Positions 45,001 through 59,140 of a stretch of DNA of 64,000 nucleotides are shown here, in pieces. This DNA comes from Sphagnum compactum (lineage: Eukaryota; Bryophyta; Sphagnopsida; Sphagnales). Position 1 is the stretch's first letter; each line of letters starts with the position of its first letter. The DNA lies in NCBI GenBank assembly GCA_965153455.1, contig OZ234493.1, positions 1,736,001-1,800,000 on the forward strand. Direction: 5' to 3'. Under the pieces are notes generated by a model. That model did no database searches and was not told where the DNA came from. It was given only the letters and a program-made list of their open reading frames with translations. Position numbers and translations under genes: made by a program.

Positions 45001-48000
45001 TTCTCCTGAGGGAGGGAGGGTCGCACAAGCTTGGTAGCTCAGGGGCATTTGCGACCTATGGAGAACACACGGGTATGGGAACCTCCATGGCCGTCAAATA
45101 CTCTTCTTTTTCTTTCCTCCACTCTTTCCTTCTTGTTTTCTTTTCAATTTTCTTGATGTGTCCCTTTCCTCCTTGTGTTTATGAATTTTCGTGGTCCATC
45201 CCATCGAAAAATCTTTCCATTGGAACATGGGAACGACAAATATATTATGGCGAGATCTCCCCTACCACATAACTTCCTAAGGACATCTCTGAAGATACAA
45301 AGAGAAATAAAAAGAGAGGTTTTTATGTTATTATAGAACACTTGCCTAGTATAGTAAAGAGTAGGATAACGACTGAGAGAGGGCCTGTTCTGGGTATCTG
45401 GCCCCAGCATGAGGAATGAGCTGCCCCACTTGAATTCCCAGAATTTCGCCTTGAAGGTCCTTATCCAGCTTTAAAATTGGTCAAAATTTTAATGGCCCCA
45501 CTTTTTTTTAGGAGAGGAGAAACCTTACACACAAGGTGCAGCCTCCTCCTCTGTTGCATCTAAACTACTAACAATGGTTGAGGTGCCCTCCACATGTATT
45601 TAAAATTCTACTAATACTTTACACACTCGGAGAAATTTTCAAGTGTATATGGAGAGCACCTTATGTACTTGAATGTCCCTGCTCCCAGCAAAGAGGAAGA
45701 TCTTACGCGTACTCCTTAGGGATCTTACTCCTATAAGGATAGGAATAAATGTAACAACCCGCACCCTTCTACGCCTTGTGATCCACTTACCTTTAGGTTC
45801 CCCATCATGTTCACCTCATGCTTTCCAATGGAGAAGGGACATTCCTTGTGGACATCTCAAAATGCAGTGCCTCGGCTGGACTTGGCTATGGCCTTATCTT
45901 GGGCCCCTTATTCTTGAAATGCCCCCCACCTTGGGTCACACAAGCGAGGGTTAATCCTTTCAATCCTAAATGTAATGTGTGAGTGACGGTATTTAAAATA
46001 CAATTAATTTACAACTTTGTTAAACCATTCAACTTTAATATTAAACTGTTAAATTTTCAGTTTTTTAAATTGGATTTGCAGGCAAGGGGACCTTTTGTTT
46101 TGGGTTAAATTAATTTGGCATTTTGTGCTAAACATTTGTGTCAATGTACAGGTATGTAAATCATATTGACATATGTGCTATATTTTAGGATGGTTGTTTT
46201 TGGTTTCAGGTGGAAGCACAATAGGGGGTCAAATTTGTTGTCACATTGTATTTTTAAATTTTTTTTAAAGGTACACATGTTTGCAGGTCAATCATTTTAA
46301 TATTAATAGAAAGAAAATTTATAATGTTTTTACAGATTATGGTAAGCTAAAACACAAAGAAATTATATATTTTTATTTTATATGATGTAATGTTAGAATA
46401 TTGTTGTGCAATACATATGTCATAGTGTATTAAAAAATATAAATATATTTAATAAATAGTTGAAATGATTTTTAATATTTATAAATTTGTAGTTTTTATT
46501 TTGATTGTGATCCCATGTGATTGGAATAGGTTTGTGAGTTATGTGAAGAGTTTGATAACTATGATATCACAAATGAGTTTTTTTTAGGGCAATGACTATA
46601 AGAATGTGATAAACTAAAATCTTGACAATCATTTCTAAATGGAATATGACAAAAAATTGTGAGGTGGACCATTTTTATGAGAATTTTAGTTCAAATGTTT
46701 ATGACTGCCTAATTCAAGCCAAAAACTAGTGCAATCTAAAACAAAGAAAGGGCTTTATTATGTTTTGTTACCATAAATATACCAGTTATTCTTTCAACTT
46801 AATGTTTTAAATTTATTTCTTTTTTTCATATAATATTAAATAACATGAACTTTGTGAAATCAAAATATAAAGCCCAAATAGCAAAATGAAACCCAAAATT
46901 AAACACAACACATTTTGAAGGTGTATATTTGTTATACATGTTGTGAAAGTGCCCAAGTTGACCCCCATAGTGTGCTTTCACCTTTTCACATATTACCACA
47001 TTTGTTACTAATGTTTGGTATTAAATAATTCGAAAAATGGTGTGTTGGGAAAATATATATTTTTCAATTTAACCATATTGGATTTCTTCAAAGAATGGAA
47101 TATTGGATGTATTGAGCATGGAAAATAGTTCAAACCATTGATTACCACCATATATTGAAAATGTTTAAGGAACCATGTATACATATATTTTTGTGCATTT
47201 ATCAAAAATTTGAAATATTTCTACTTATGCTATTGGATGCATTTTTTGGAACAAATGATTATTTTTACAATATAATTACTAATTATCAATGGTAGGTAAG
47301 GTCATTGATGTAATCTACCTTGTGGCAATGATTTTTCTTGTGGTGAATTTTTATCATTTTACAGAAAATAATTTGGAAAAGGAAAATTTTGTCAAAAATT
47401 CCTTGTTTCTATGAAAACATTTGCCATTTTTGCTACTTTCATATTATCCCCATGGTTATTATTTATGATACATCTCTTCCTATGAATTTGATTTTTTCCA
47501 CCGTCATTTCAAGAAAAAGACTTGTCTCGTTGTGCTTCATAGATTCCCTCTTGTTTGTAGATTTATGGATCATCTTTTTTCATTTTTTCATCTTTCTTCA
47601 ATTTTCAAAATTTAAAAGATTTATGCACTGAAACCAAGACTCTTTGGTAGTGGCATACATCTAAAACCATCTTGTGAGTTGAGCAAATATTAACATGATT
47701 TGTATGCCTCATTTTCATTCCAAAGTCTTTATGATTTCGAAGTTCGGAGTTATCAATAATCAAATTGAAATACAAGTTTTTAAAGAAGACTTTTTTGTCC
47801 CTCAGAGAATCAATATTTCTCTTATAAAATAAAAACTACCTTCATAAGATTATGTTAAAGAGGATTAAAGAGTTGTTTAATAAATAAAAAAATTATATTT
47901 TGAATTTCACCATTTGGAATATTTCGAATGATGATCTATATAAAGTCTTGTAATTTGGGAACATCTTATAAGTTTACTCTTGGTCTAAATGTTATCCCTT

Positions 48001-50474
48001 GCTATCATTTTCTTTGTCTTTCATGTAGTGTGTTTTCACCTTGTCTTATGGTTTGTTGTTAGGCTTTAGCCAATAGCATGGTTGAGTCTTCCCATTGCTT
48101 CATTTGCATATAAATTCAATGTATAAATTAATGTTTACAATAGTTTTTACCCACTAACATAAGGAGCAAATGAAGTCAATTTGGATGTTAATATAGAGAA
48201 ATCACTATCGTACATGCATATATATATTATTATAGATGGACCCTAAATAGGTGTGCAATTGGTGCTATTGTTCATATTGTAAGTGTATCTTTTTTTTAAA
48301 TTGTCCCTATTTTGTATTTGTTTTATGGTCCTTTGTTTTAAGTTTTGTCTATCCAAGTTTCTTGGAGTTTCAATGACTTTATGAAGTTTTCATCTTGTTT
48401 TGCCTTTTCTAAACATGAAAATGGGGACTTTTCAGTTCTTTTAAAGAAATATTTTATACTTTTAATATATTTGGTTAAATATACTTATGGATGATTGCCA
48501 TTTGAGGAACATCACTAAATTTAAAAGGAAAACATTGCTTCTAGCATGGGTAATCTTTCATTATCTACAATTTCACCCTTTTAACAAAGTATATTATATC
48601 TAGGTCAATTCTTTATGTATATATATCATTTTATAAGAAAGTGATATGTGGGACCTTTGTGGTCAGTTTTCACAAAGGAACAACCATGAAGTGAAACACG
48701 ACTACCTAAGTAATAGGTTAGAAGCTTTGGATGAAAAATATAAAAATAGTTCGCAAACTTTAAACATTTAGAATATACGCATATTTCACATTTAATTTGT
48801 CAAAAGCTTTAAGCAAGTCATTTTATTACTCTTTGACTAAAAGTGTTGAATTTCAAATCCCCATGAAATTTGGCATATCCAAATTGCTTTAGGAATCTAG
48901 TCAATTTGTGCTTAAATTTCATGAATTCATTTGAACAGGTGCTCATAAATGATTTTATTTGTGTGAAATTTTATCAAAATGCAAAACAGAATATAAAAGG
49001 GAATTATTTTTCACAATATTTCTCTTTTTTCTGAAACAAATTGGAAAATTTTGAAATAAAAATTGAACTACTTTGGCCACATTTGGATTTAACTTTAATA
49101 GCATTTCTAAAAATATTTTCTTAACTATTGACAAATTTCTAAAACATGTTACATAATGTTAAAGAACTTGGGATGTTCACCAATGATGCAACATTAAGTT
49201 TTGTATATGCATATCATTGTTCAAAAGCACAAAAGCATGAATTGGCTTCCAATAGGGTAAAAGCACAATCAAAGGAACCACACAAGTGAGTGGACACTCC
49301 TTAAAATGCACTTTTGTATGTTTAAAAAATCACAAGTGAAGCATAATAGTTTGGATTGTCATATTTTTTGTGGAAATATTTTCCATTAATTGCAAAGTTT
49401 ACATTCTCAAAACTTGACACAAATCAAGAATGTTTTTGCATGTTCAAAGCACTCAAACCTCAAAAGTGGACAATCCTTGTTTTTTTTCAAACATCCTTTT
49501 CTTCTACCAAATGCGCACCAATCCTTCTTAAAATTGGAGAGGATTTCAACATTGATGATTAGAGGGGCAAAAGAACTTGAATCTTTATTTTTATTTTTAA
49601 TAACCAATTTGAACACATTTGGCTCAAAAATGTTTTTGACTTTGAAAATTATGGATTTTGAAAATGTGCTTTTAACAAAAGTTGTTCATGTATATATGAT
49701 AGAAGGCATGAATGCATAACATACATAGTACAAAATCAATTTGTTCTTGTGTTTAGAAAAATGAATGTTTTAAGATGTTAACCAATGAAAGGTGGATATA
49801 GATGTTTAGTCTTCTAACCAATAAATGCAAAAAATGATCAAAAGAAAATAATTGAACAAATTGAAAACACAATTGAAATTCAATTTCGTGTAAACACACA
49901 TTATTTTATTTTTGGTTTAAATATTGAAAATTTTTATTTTTATTTCTTTTATGTCATTCTTTTTTGACAAAATTACACTAGTGGATATAATCCCTAAGTC
50001 ATGTTTAAGCACACTTAGACAACCTTTAGTCATCAAAATTATCATTATTTCTTACCATAATGATCCTAATCTACACTTTTATCTAACGAAACAATAAATA
50101 TGATATAACTTGTAGGTTGTATTATTCATAACAATCAATCAAATTTAAAGCTCCATATGATTTTGAAGGTAAACATTCCTTTTGTGTACTCGAATTGTGA
50201 ATGCACCCCTGGATGATTATCACACTTTTTCAATTAATATAATTTGTTACATAGTTTTACTACACAATGGTTGAAAAACTTGTCAATTGTGTCAGTCTTG
50301 TGGCGATTGATCAGAAGAAGCAGCTGCTGCTGAAGGGCATCATTCACTGCACCTGAATCTATACTTATCAAGTGAAATGTTTTTCATATCAATACAATTG
50401 TTGAAGGTTCTTATAATCTGGTGATCAACACCCAACAAATTATTATCAAAACTCCAAAAGTGAGCTTCTAGAAA
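45001..50474. other. Gene-poor AT-rich DNA
   Basis: A less AT-rich patch at about 45660-45960 has an open frame of 93 codons without recognisable domains. From 46000 on the DNA is strongly AT-rich with only short chance open frames. I see no gene, RNA or structured repeat that can be supported. Confidence 0.45.
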
Positions 50475-50815
50475 ATTGGATTCTTGGTTGCACTTATGTG
50501 TGAAACCAGAACTAGAACCAGACTCAAGGTTTTTGGCAAAGATTAATGTAGGTGCTAATGAACAGTTAAGTTCTTTTTACTTTAGGTTACTAGTAACTGG
50601 ACCAGAACCAAGTCTGATTCTCAGAGCAGGAATCAGAACTAGAACCAGAAATTATTTATTTTTGAAGAACTGCACCCAAAATGAGGTTCTGGATTCCATC
50701 TATGTGTGGAACTGGAGCTGAAACCAGAACTGATAATAGAACCTGGATATCCCTCAAAGGGAAACTGATTATAAAACCTGGATGTCCCTCAAAAGGTAAT
50801 GGATATCCAAGTGGG
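50475..50815. repeat. Imperfect ACCAGAAC-type repeats and a 35-bp tandem duplication
   Basis: Words of the type AACCAGAACTAGAACCAGA recur at about 50503-50720. Their complement (GGTTCTGGTT-like) also occurs in intron 3 of aspartic protease relics near 28440-28770 and 16680-16970. At 50741 and 50776 the block ACCTGGATATCCCTCAAAGG is duplicated with two changes. Confidence 0.45.
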
Positions 50816-53800
50816 CAACCAGAAACCTTTACCCAGTTTGTGTTATGGACATCCAAGCAAGGAGGGAACTAGGAGATGTGAAATAAGCAAAGGGTCCTTA
50901 TTGCAGACAGTTATTGTAACTATTAGAGTCTATAGTTGCGGGCTCAAAATGTGCATACCAGTGTTGTCTGGTTATACAGGGTTGACCAGTTATGTATATG
51001 CACAATTCTCAATTAAGCATAAATGCATATCGTAAATTGATTCAATTTCAAAAAAATAATTATGCATATTCTCCAAATACAGACTAACCACTAATTTTGA
51101 ATTATGCATATTCATGGATGGAAGAGAGTTCAGTTAACCGAATCTACATCTTTATTCTGGGATTATTTAGGAGTATGTTCAGTTATGTACAATGTCTTTT
51201 TTCAAATTCCTTTAGTAAGTGCAGTGGCTAGGATCCTCGACATTAATTAGAAGTAAACAGGGACTGCCTTGGAGGAACATTAAATTTTTTGGGAATTCTG
51301 CTTAGTTTTGACGACATGCAAGAACACATTGTCTAAATTTGGGGACTTCTTTAAAAACATTTCTTTCAAAATATGGTGAATTTTTTGTATTTTTTTAAAA
51401 AAACCTTTGTTGCATTTGTTCCCATTTTTTTTACCAGGTAGCAAAAATTTGAAAAAGAAAAAATCTATCTTTGTATGAGAGCTGTACAAAACCGAAAATT
51501 TTATACATATCTAGGAGGAAGTTCTATGATTTATGATTTTTTAAAGTTTGGAAGATATGCTTTTACACTCAAAACCTTAAGCCCTAGTCAGCATTCTGAG
51601 TGATAAGTGAGAAATTGGCAATACATATTTTCTATGCATATCCATGATTTTTAGCATTCAATAATCGTCTATTCATAACTAGCGAAGGGGGAAAAAGTAA
51701 ATTGATACATAACTGTATATATATGAAAATATCTGAAATTTTAATGATACATATCCATCTCCTTTTTTTAATTTGAAAATATTCTTTATTCAAATCTGGA
51801 GTTTTGTCCAGAAGATGGATAACCAGACAACATTGGTGCATACCATGATACAATATCTATAATAGGCAGCACCAGATTGTGTCTGGGTGTCATCCATTCA
51901 TCTTTCTTGAGAAAAACATGGATCAGGCCAAGGGCAGACAAGGAAAAAAAAAGAGAGAAGCAGTACTTCTATACTGCCTACAATAAGGACCCTTTGCTTT
52001 ATTTAAGGTCTTCCAAACCAAACCTTTACACAGTTTCTGACACTAAAATCTTTTTAGAGTCTATCGTTTTATTTTGAGGCTTTTGAAGGATCATCAATGG
52101 AGTCACAACTGGAACTATTACACAAGGCTTATGAAGTTGTTGGTGTAGTAGAGAAGGAAGTTGCATGAAGGATTCCACATGCTTGAAGTCATGGGTGAGA
52201 GGCCAGCACCCTAGTGATGATGAACCAGTGATGAACTACTTCCCCTAGCAGCCACATTCTGTCTCCTAATTTGTCATCAGGGCGACTCCAGCACCCAAGT
52301 GATGAAGTAGTGATGAATTAGCTAGGACGAATTACCTATGTAAAATTAATTTCTCCCAGGGCCATGTTTTCTGATGTTTGGCATCAATTGTGGGTTCAGA
52401 TTCACCATTTGGACTAGAATGTCATATATAACCACATGAGCACTCATTCATCTCATAGTCTAATTTGTTAGTGACACAAACAATATTGGTTCTGCCCCAA
52501 GATGCAACAGAACCTACATCACAGAGTTTGATATGAATAGATTTTGCTCATAGAGCCATTCTGCAACATTTCCAGTCCAGCAGTGACTTCACTGCATCAG
52601 CCCTACTTCATCATTGCATGAAGGTCCCGATCTGATTTGTTTGAGAACAGCACAGGGGAATGTTGGGAACAACAATGTGAAAAAATTCTAATCATATGTT
52701 ATTTGAGATGTTATAATGAATCCGGAATACCAACGGCCAACGTTGGCGATGATGACATTGGAACATTGATACCGATTGCAGAAAATGTGAGCACTTATTT
52801 GACATTTGAAATTTTCACTTCAGTGTTTTTCATTTGCATTTGCAGTACTCTTTGACTGAAGGCAGTAAATTGGTTCTATACGCTCTTACGGCCTCATTGC
52901 ATTGAGTTTCCTTGCTTCATTCACGCATTGGCTTGTTTGCTTTGCTTGTTTGCTTGGCTTCACACAATGCCTTCAGAATTCTGCTCTTGAAGCTGAAATG
53001 ATATGATGGGCTAACATAGAATTAGGAGATCAATTTTGTGTTATTGGTCTACATCCCTTGGATTAATGATTGTTGGTTTCCCTATGTGTCAATGAAGCAG
53101 ATATACAAAACAGGGTTTTTCTTTTCAATTTTGTGATGTTGGTGAAGTGGAGATCATCCATAAGATGATCTAGCCAGATTTAGCAATATACTAAGTATGA
53201 AAGTAGAAAACAAATCTGGTGAATTTGGGTCATTTTTTCCTTGAAAAATCCTTTGTATAGGTCGAAATCATATTTTAAAGTCCAGATTTGACAATATTTT
53301 CTCGAAAAAGCACTCATACAAAACCTTTTCAGATAGTAAATTTCTCTTTTTCTCTTGCGTGCTTTTCTTTCAAGCTTTCTGATATGGGAGCAAATTCACC
53401 TTGTGTCAAGCACATTTGGGCATAAGTATGCTTGGATGGACCCATTAGGAATAACCTCAAAGTATGATAAACCTAGCAAATTTAGTCAAATGACTTTTAT
53501 TTTATTTAGTTTTCCATGTTTATTCGTTGCATGCCAAGGTATATTGTTTTAAACATTCATTGAATTTTTTTAAATGCAGGAATCATTACAAAAAGAAATT
53601 CCTAATCACAATGACCCTTTTCATAATCACATTTCTGAATTTTGAAAATTCATAAGTAAATTATACTTATTCCATGATTATTTAATCAGATAAGATATCA
53701 TCTGAGGTGCCTTTGAAAATTATATCTTAATTTTTCCAACCAGAATGTGTTCCAAACTCATGTTCCTGATCCAAAAGTTTAAAGAAACCAACCATTATTG

Positions 53801-55084
53801 CATGCTTGAAAACAATTCTAAATGCAGTGATTAAAAAATTCAAAAACTACAAAAGATTCTTGATTAAATTTCAAAGGTTATATAACTTGGTCAATGCACT
53901 CAACAATGAATTCAATGACAAATCTCATTTTCAATGTTTTTTATATTTCTAAAAAGTTGGATAGGCCCAATAAAATGACAATGTGACTTTCTTAGTGAGT
54001 CCACCCAAGGATACTAATGGCCACTTTGAACTTATCAGGAGTTCAACAATAAGAAATTCATTCTCGATTGCATGTGCAATTGTAAACAAAATCTTGATAG
54101 TTTGAAATAGACATAAATACTTGAGCCAATGTTTGGATGTTTTGAATGTCAAGTTGATGTCTCAAGTTGAGTCCAATTTTATTTATTTCCCATGATTCCC
54201 ACCCATACTTGGCAAGTAGCACATGGGAAAAAAAATGAAGAGGGAGCATTTCGAAAAGCAAAATGCCCATCCCTTTGCACAGGAGCAAAATTTATTATTT
54301 TTGATTGATGTAAAGTGCAACACCATACCCTTCCAATGGAATTTTTTTTTAAGATGTTCATTTCAATGGATCATCATGCATGAGGGAAATGCTGGTTGTT
54401 TGGGGAAGCAAACTTGTCGCATTGAGTGCAATTTTCCAGTTGAGTAGCCAAACATGTTGTTCAAAGGCACCTGTTGAATGAAGAGAAAGTTTGACTTCGT
54501 CATGAAAATATCTGTACTGCATGACCATGCAAGGGTATGATTTTTGAAACTATAAACATGAGAGAAGCTGGAACATTTCTGCTAATAATATCTCACACAT
54601 TACACTAATAGATAAGCATTTCAACTTCATTATCAATGTCCTTACAGAGCTGTACAAGAATGCCACAGCCTTCCACACCCATGTAAAAATCTCATAGCAA
54701 AAAAAAAAGAAAAAAGGGTGTTATTACACATGTCAGTATGTAAACTGTCAACCTTGGAACCTCCAACCCTGAGAAAAAGGAAAAACCTACTTACTGGCCA
54801 GACTCACTCAAACATGATAAGGTCATGTGTATTGACATGTGCATAGACAACTGCATTATCTCTGTACTATTCACTGATTGAGGAACAAGAACAAAATCAT
54901 GCAGAAAAAAAAAAACTTGAATTTGCAATAGTACCAATTGTTTGAAGAAGTGGTGAAAGAATTTAAGCTAAATTCTCCCATAGCGGATCCTTAAGTCGCA
55001 TCTTTCAAATCCTCTAATTATGCATTTCTTCTATTGTGTCTTAGAGATTTTTGCATGATTGTAGCATGGCGGCCCTTATCAACC
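50816..55084. other. Gene-poor AT-rich DNA
   Basis: Only short open frames without family features are present. No RNA gene or mobile-element ends were recognised. Confidence 0.45.
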
Positions 55085-55535
55085 TCATTCAAATTAGGTA
55101 AGTAGGTAGGAAGGTTAAGAAAGCTTATAGTTTACAGTTTAAAGTTTAAGGTTTCGTTAGAAAATGTGTATATGCATGGCAGACCTTGTAGTTTCATTAA
55201 TATCAAAGTGCCAATAGGTATCACAACAAGATTCCAATATTGTGATGACTTGTATAGACCATCATGAAACATTTCTGAACCCCTCACCTGATGATTCACA
55301 TCACATCTACTTTGCCTCCTCCAGTTTCTTCAATTGCACCTAATTTGTCCTCACATTTCACACCTTGTCTACTTCATCAACCACGGGCTATTCCTCAATC
55401 ATCTATACCTACATTAAGGGCTTATCCATCCCATAAGTAGCATCTGCATGTTCCTTGTCCTAGTTTGGTAGCTTATACGTAACAGCAATATGTTTAACAT
55501 GTCACCAGACACCATACACCGCACATAACCAATCG

Positions 55536-55805
55536 GGTGAAAATCCTTTAAGGAATACCACATAGGATGAAAAGGGCCTAGTCCTTACTGTAAATTTTTT
55601 TAACCCTATATTTTGATCCCCATAAAAAATATTGAATCAAAAGTTGTCAAAATTTTCAAAAGGATTATATTTTAACCATTACAATTCTAGATTGCATCAT
55701 AATCACCCATAAATGTGTTTTTACATGGTAAAAAAAGACTAGGTAAAAAAGATAAAAAAGGATGACATGTGACAAGATTTTGGTACACCTTAAAGAATTT
55801 GCACC
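55536..55805. mobile_element. MITE of about 270 bp, copy C
   Basis: The left end is GGTGAAAATCCTTTAAGG, and the complement of the right end is GGTGCAAATTCTTTAAGG. It sits at the same place in the retroelement block as copy B in the inverted duplicate, so the two are one ancestral insertion. Confidence 0.7.
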
Positions 55806-56289
55806 TAGTCATCAGCTTTTGAAGTGCCGATGCCCTCGGCAGTACTGTCTTTTCTTCCTTCTTTAGCTTAGACATGGATTGCATCATTAAATATCACCAA
55901 TGCATTCCATCTTGGTTTATCACACCCCCGTTCATACCATCATATTCCATATGCTTTCCATGTCAAGGTTTAACATGTTTTGCACATCTTTTTAGTTTGG
56001 TTGGTCGTTAATCCATCCAACATAATATCTTGGCATGCATTTTTGCTCTTCCATTCTTACTGTTTATCTTTTAAACTAGAGAAAGGTGGTGAAAAAGGCC
56101 ATTAAGAGAATCGCACATGTTTGCGTCAATACATGGCAATGGACTTAGAAACATTAAGAACATATGATTAAAGCATAAGCATTGGCTTCTTAAAGATTTT
56201 CAAAAATGGCACTAGATCCTATTCCACTTCCATCAACACGATTATGTTGCGCACAAGCACTTGTTCTTGTAGGGTAGTGTGCTCGAATA

Positions 56290-56895
56290 GTGCATGCATT
56301 AGCCCCCAGCACTCATGCGGCCCCATCAACTGAGACCATCACGGCCCTTTGTCATTTTCATCCATTGGCTAAAGTTGACCTCCCCCCTTTTGTTGATGAT
56401 TTCCATCTAGAGACACATCTTGTTTTGAATAGAAAAACATTTATTTCTACTTTGACACGTTCACCACATTCTTTGAGTATGGCATATGAGTTTTTGCAAG
56501 ATTACATTGTTCGTAATGACTCTGTTAATGGCTTTTATTTATTTTTAAATGTGCGAACACATTATTCATGGTCATGTTTTTCCATCAATATCACACTTCC
56601 TTGTTGCATTGCAACTATTGGTTTTGGAAAAACAAGCTAAAAGCGTTCGACCCATCACAATTGGAGAGGTGATTTATCAATTGGTCGCCCACACATTAGC
56701 TATTCAATTCAAGGATACATTTGCAAAACATTTTAATCCACACCAGGTTGGCATGGCAATGCCAAATGGGTGCAAAACAATGGTTCATGGGGTTAGAGCT
56801 ATGTTAAATTTACATCTGAAGTGAATGGTATTATTGGTGGATGTTTGAAACACATTTAATTCAATATCTTGAATAGCTATTTTTCAAAAGTTGCT
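56290..56895 (+). pseudogene. Non-LTR-type reverse transcriptase relic, copy 2
   Basis: It shows HFHPLAKVDLPPFVDDFHL, then (after a frame change near 56550) HIIHGHVFPSISHFLVAL, IGEVIYQLVAHTLAIQF, KHFNPHQVGMAMPNGC and HGVRAMLNLH, and finally a broken VDV-stop-NTFNSIS block near 56840. These are successive blocks of a plant retroelement reverse transcriptase. Coding similarity ends at 56895, where an unrelated repeat takes over. It is less decayed than copy 1 but still has a frameshift and stops. Confidence 0.8.
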
Positions 56896-57060
56896 TGTGA
56901 TTTCCAAGTTCCCTCATTACGGTTTCATTGTGGTGCATTTTGTAGGTTTGAGCAATTTACTTTTGTATCTAGGAACTTGGATCTTGCAATAGTGAGTAGT
57001 TTGTGCCATTATACCACGAAGGTTGCTAGATTACAAGAGTTTGAACTCAAGCATGGAACC
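56889..57060 (+). repeat. Dispersed repeat shared with 15183-15325
   Basis: Both copies are on the plus strand and share CATTGTGGTGCATTTTGTAG, AACTTGGATCTT and AGGTTGCTAGATTACAAGAG. One lies beside the pogo-type element and the other at the break of the reverse transcriptase relic. The type of element is unknown. Confidence 0.65.
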
Positions 57061-58329
57061 AAGTAATGATACTTTTGGCAAGCTTGAAAAGCCCTTTGAA
57101 GCAAACTTGAAGTTTGCCTGAGATTATTTTCAATCAAGTTGAAGGTCAAGTCTTGTCTTTCGATATTTTACCTTTGTGTTGGGATTGTGTGGAGAAGGAT
57201 TGGATCCAAGAAAGTCCTAGATTGGTGCACATGCCACATAGGCAAAACACATCAAACTCTAGGGTCTTAGAAAAGGACACAATGGGTTCAAATTCAAGGT
57301 TGAAAGTTATCCACCTTAAATAAAATTTACAAGAATAAAACAGTTGAATAATGTGATATATTAAAGAAGGCAAGGGAATAAAGCAATTTGTTTAGCATTT
57401 GCTAAAAGGATAATTGCTAAGAAAAAAGGGTTCAAGGTCAATTGGGTCACATTTGTACAATCAACTAATAAGGATAAGCTTGTCAAGCTAACATAAAAGG
57501 TTTGTTTCCCCTTTGTTTAATAGATTTGGCTTTGCAATAGTTGAAAACAATTGTGATGGACGGTGGTTCTTTTGTAGCTTTGGTCGTTGCAAACAAGTTG
57601 GGTGTGTCAAAATGTGTGCTAAAAAAGTGCAATGTGCCAAATGCATACGTTAAAAAAAAAATGCCTTTTGTTTACCAACTTACATTCAATTACATCTCGT
57701 TTTCAATTTCATTTTGACTACATTTAATTATATTTATTTCAAGAAATTTCATGTGGATGGCTTGGCACCTTAAATAAATTAAACTATTAACTAATTTGAT
57801 AAATCTACAATGTTGACCATTGATGAGGGTTGATTTTTGAAAATGTAATTAAATTATAATAAAAAAGTTCACTTGAGATTATGAACCATGTTACATCATG
57901 TCAACTACTTGATTAATTTAGTGGACCATGTTGTTTATGAATGGATGAAAAATGAAAAATGAAGATAAAGTATTACATATGTTTTCCACTATATTTTAAT
58001 TTTGATATCTTTTTTTTGCAACAATATTGAAACTTTATTACAACTATGTTGTGACTAGTTTTTAAATTTATTAAATATTTGTGACACTTTTACTAAAATT
58101 TATAGTTTTCATTAGGATACCTTGCCATTAGCAAGGTTGACAACATCTATGTCAAAACATTTAAGGTGATTATGTTATCAAAATTTAGTAGTGGTCACCA
58201 AAAATTTCCTTTTAACATAGCCAAGGCAAATTGGATTCTAGTGCCAATGAAAACGTTTTCAAGTATGATAAGTGAACGAAATGTTCACATTAAACAATTA
58301 CCTCGGTTGGTCATGTGGGGGCCATGTTA
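57061..58329. other. No gene seen; possible retroelement debris
   Basis: Near 57556-57650 a frame reads VMDGGSFVALVVANKLGVS, faintly like a retropepsin active-site region (D-x-GS followed by a leucine-rich strand), but there is no supporting context. The remainder is AT-rich without recognisable genes. Confidence 0.35.
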
Positions 58330-59140
58330 ACACATTACTAAACATGTTGCTAAAGGGGACCATGGGAATGCCATGGGTTCCATGCTAGTCTTGAGGTTTA
58401 GCATCTTGTTAGCAAAACTTGGGATTTCACTACAAATTGAAATTCAATGAAATGGAGGGGATGTATCAAAAAGAAGAAATGCGTTGTGCTTTAAACATAG
58501 GTTCTAGACTAATGTAGTTATGTCCATGATTTGCACAACCTCATAGAAGTATCGTACGAAGCCATGATTACTAATATTTGGTTTGAAGGTCATTTAAATT
58601 TCCAATATATTTCCAAAAGAATTGAATGGATCACATAGATTGCATGCTAAATCTAATATGTTGGTAGTTGTGAGACTCTCATAAGCAAAAGTTGTTGATG
58701 TTGTACGAATAGAGTTATTTAAGCTTATTGTAGATTATCTTCAATATTTTTGTGAGTGGTTGAAGATTCTTCATTTAGAACAAGAAATTCAAAGAAGATA
58801 ATTTTTAGTCTACAATTTCATACAACAACTACTAGGTTTCTTTGATATCAATTCTCCAAAAGGTGCAAACAAATAAAATCAAAACGCATAAAATCTCATA
58901 AGAACCTTGAAAATTAAACACATGGGTTGAAAATATCTTTGGGATGGGCAGCTACCCTAGATGACCAAAACACAAAAAAGCCATAGAACACAATTTCAGA
59001 AATAGAAGCCATTGGTATAGTTAAGGGAATAATTTATCAGTCATACTAGTTTTAACTATTATAACATATACTTAAATACCAATCCGTGAAAGTTGTTACT
59101 TATAGATGATTAAAAACATGTCAACTTCTCCGCTTGAAAG

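Larger units (their letters stand above)
55085..56895 (+). repeat. Retroelement-derived block, inverted duplicate of 34383-36150
   Basis: It is similar along most of its length to the complement of 34383-36150, from a GTAGGTAGG-type edge through a MITE and the reverse transcriptase relic to TTTGAAACACATTTAATT near 56845. Similarity then stops at about 56890, where a different dispersed repeat begins. Confidence 0.7.

Noticed and set aside
45673-45954. 93-codon plus-strand open frame in a less AT-rich patch
   Set aside because: No recognisable motif and no paralogue in the window; the patch may be a repeat remnant.
57556-57650. Possible retropepsin active site (MDGGSFVALVVANKLG)
   Set aside because: Too short, no neighbouring retroelement blocks in the same orientation and order; could be chance.
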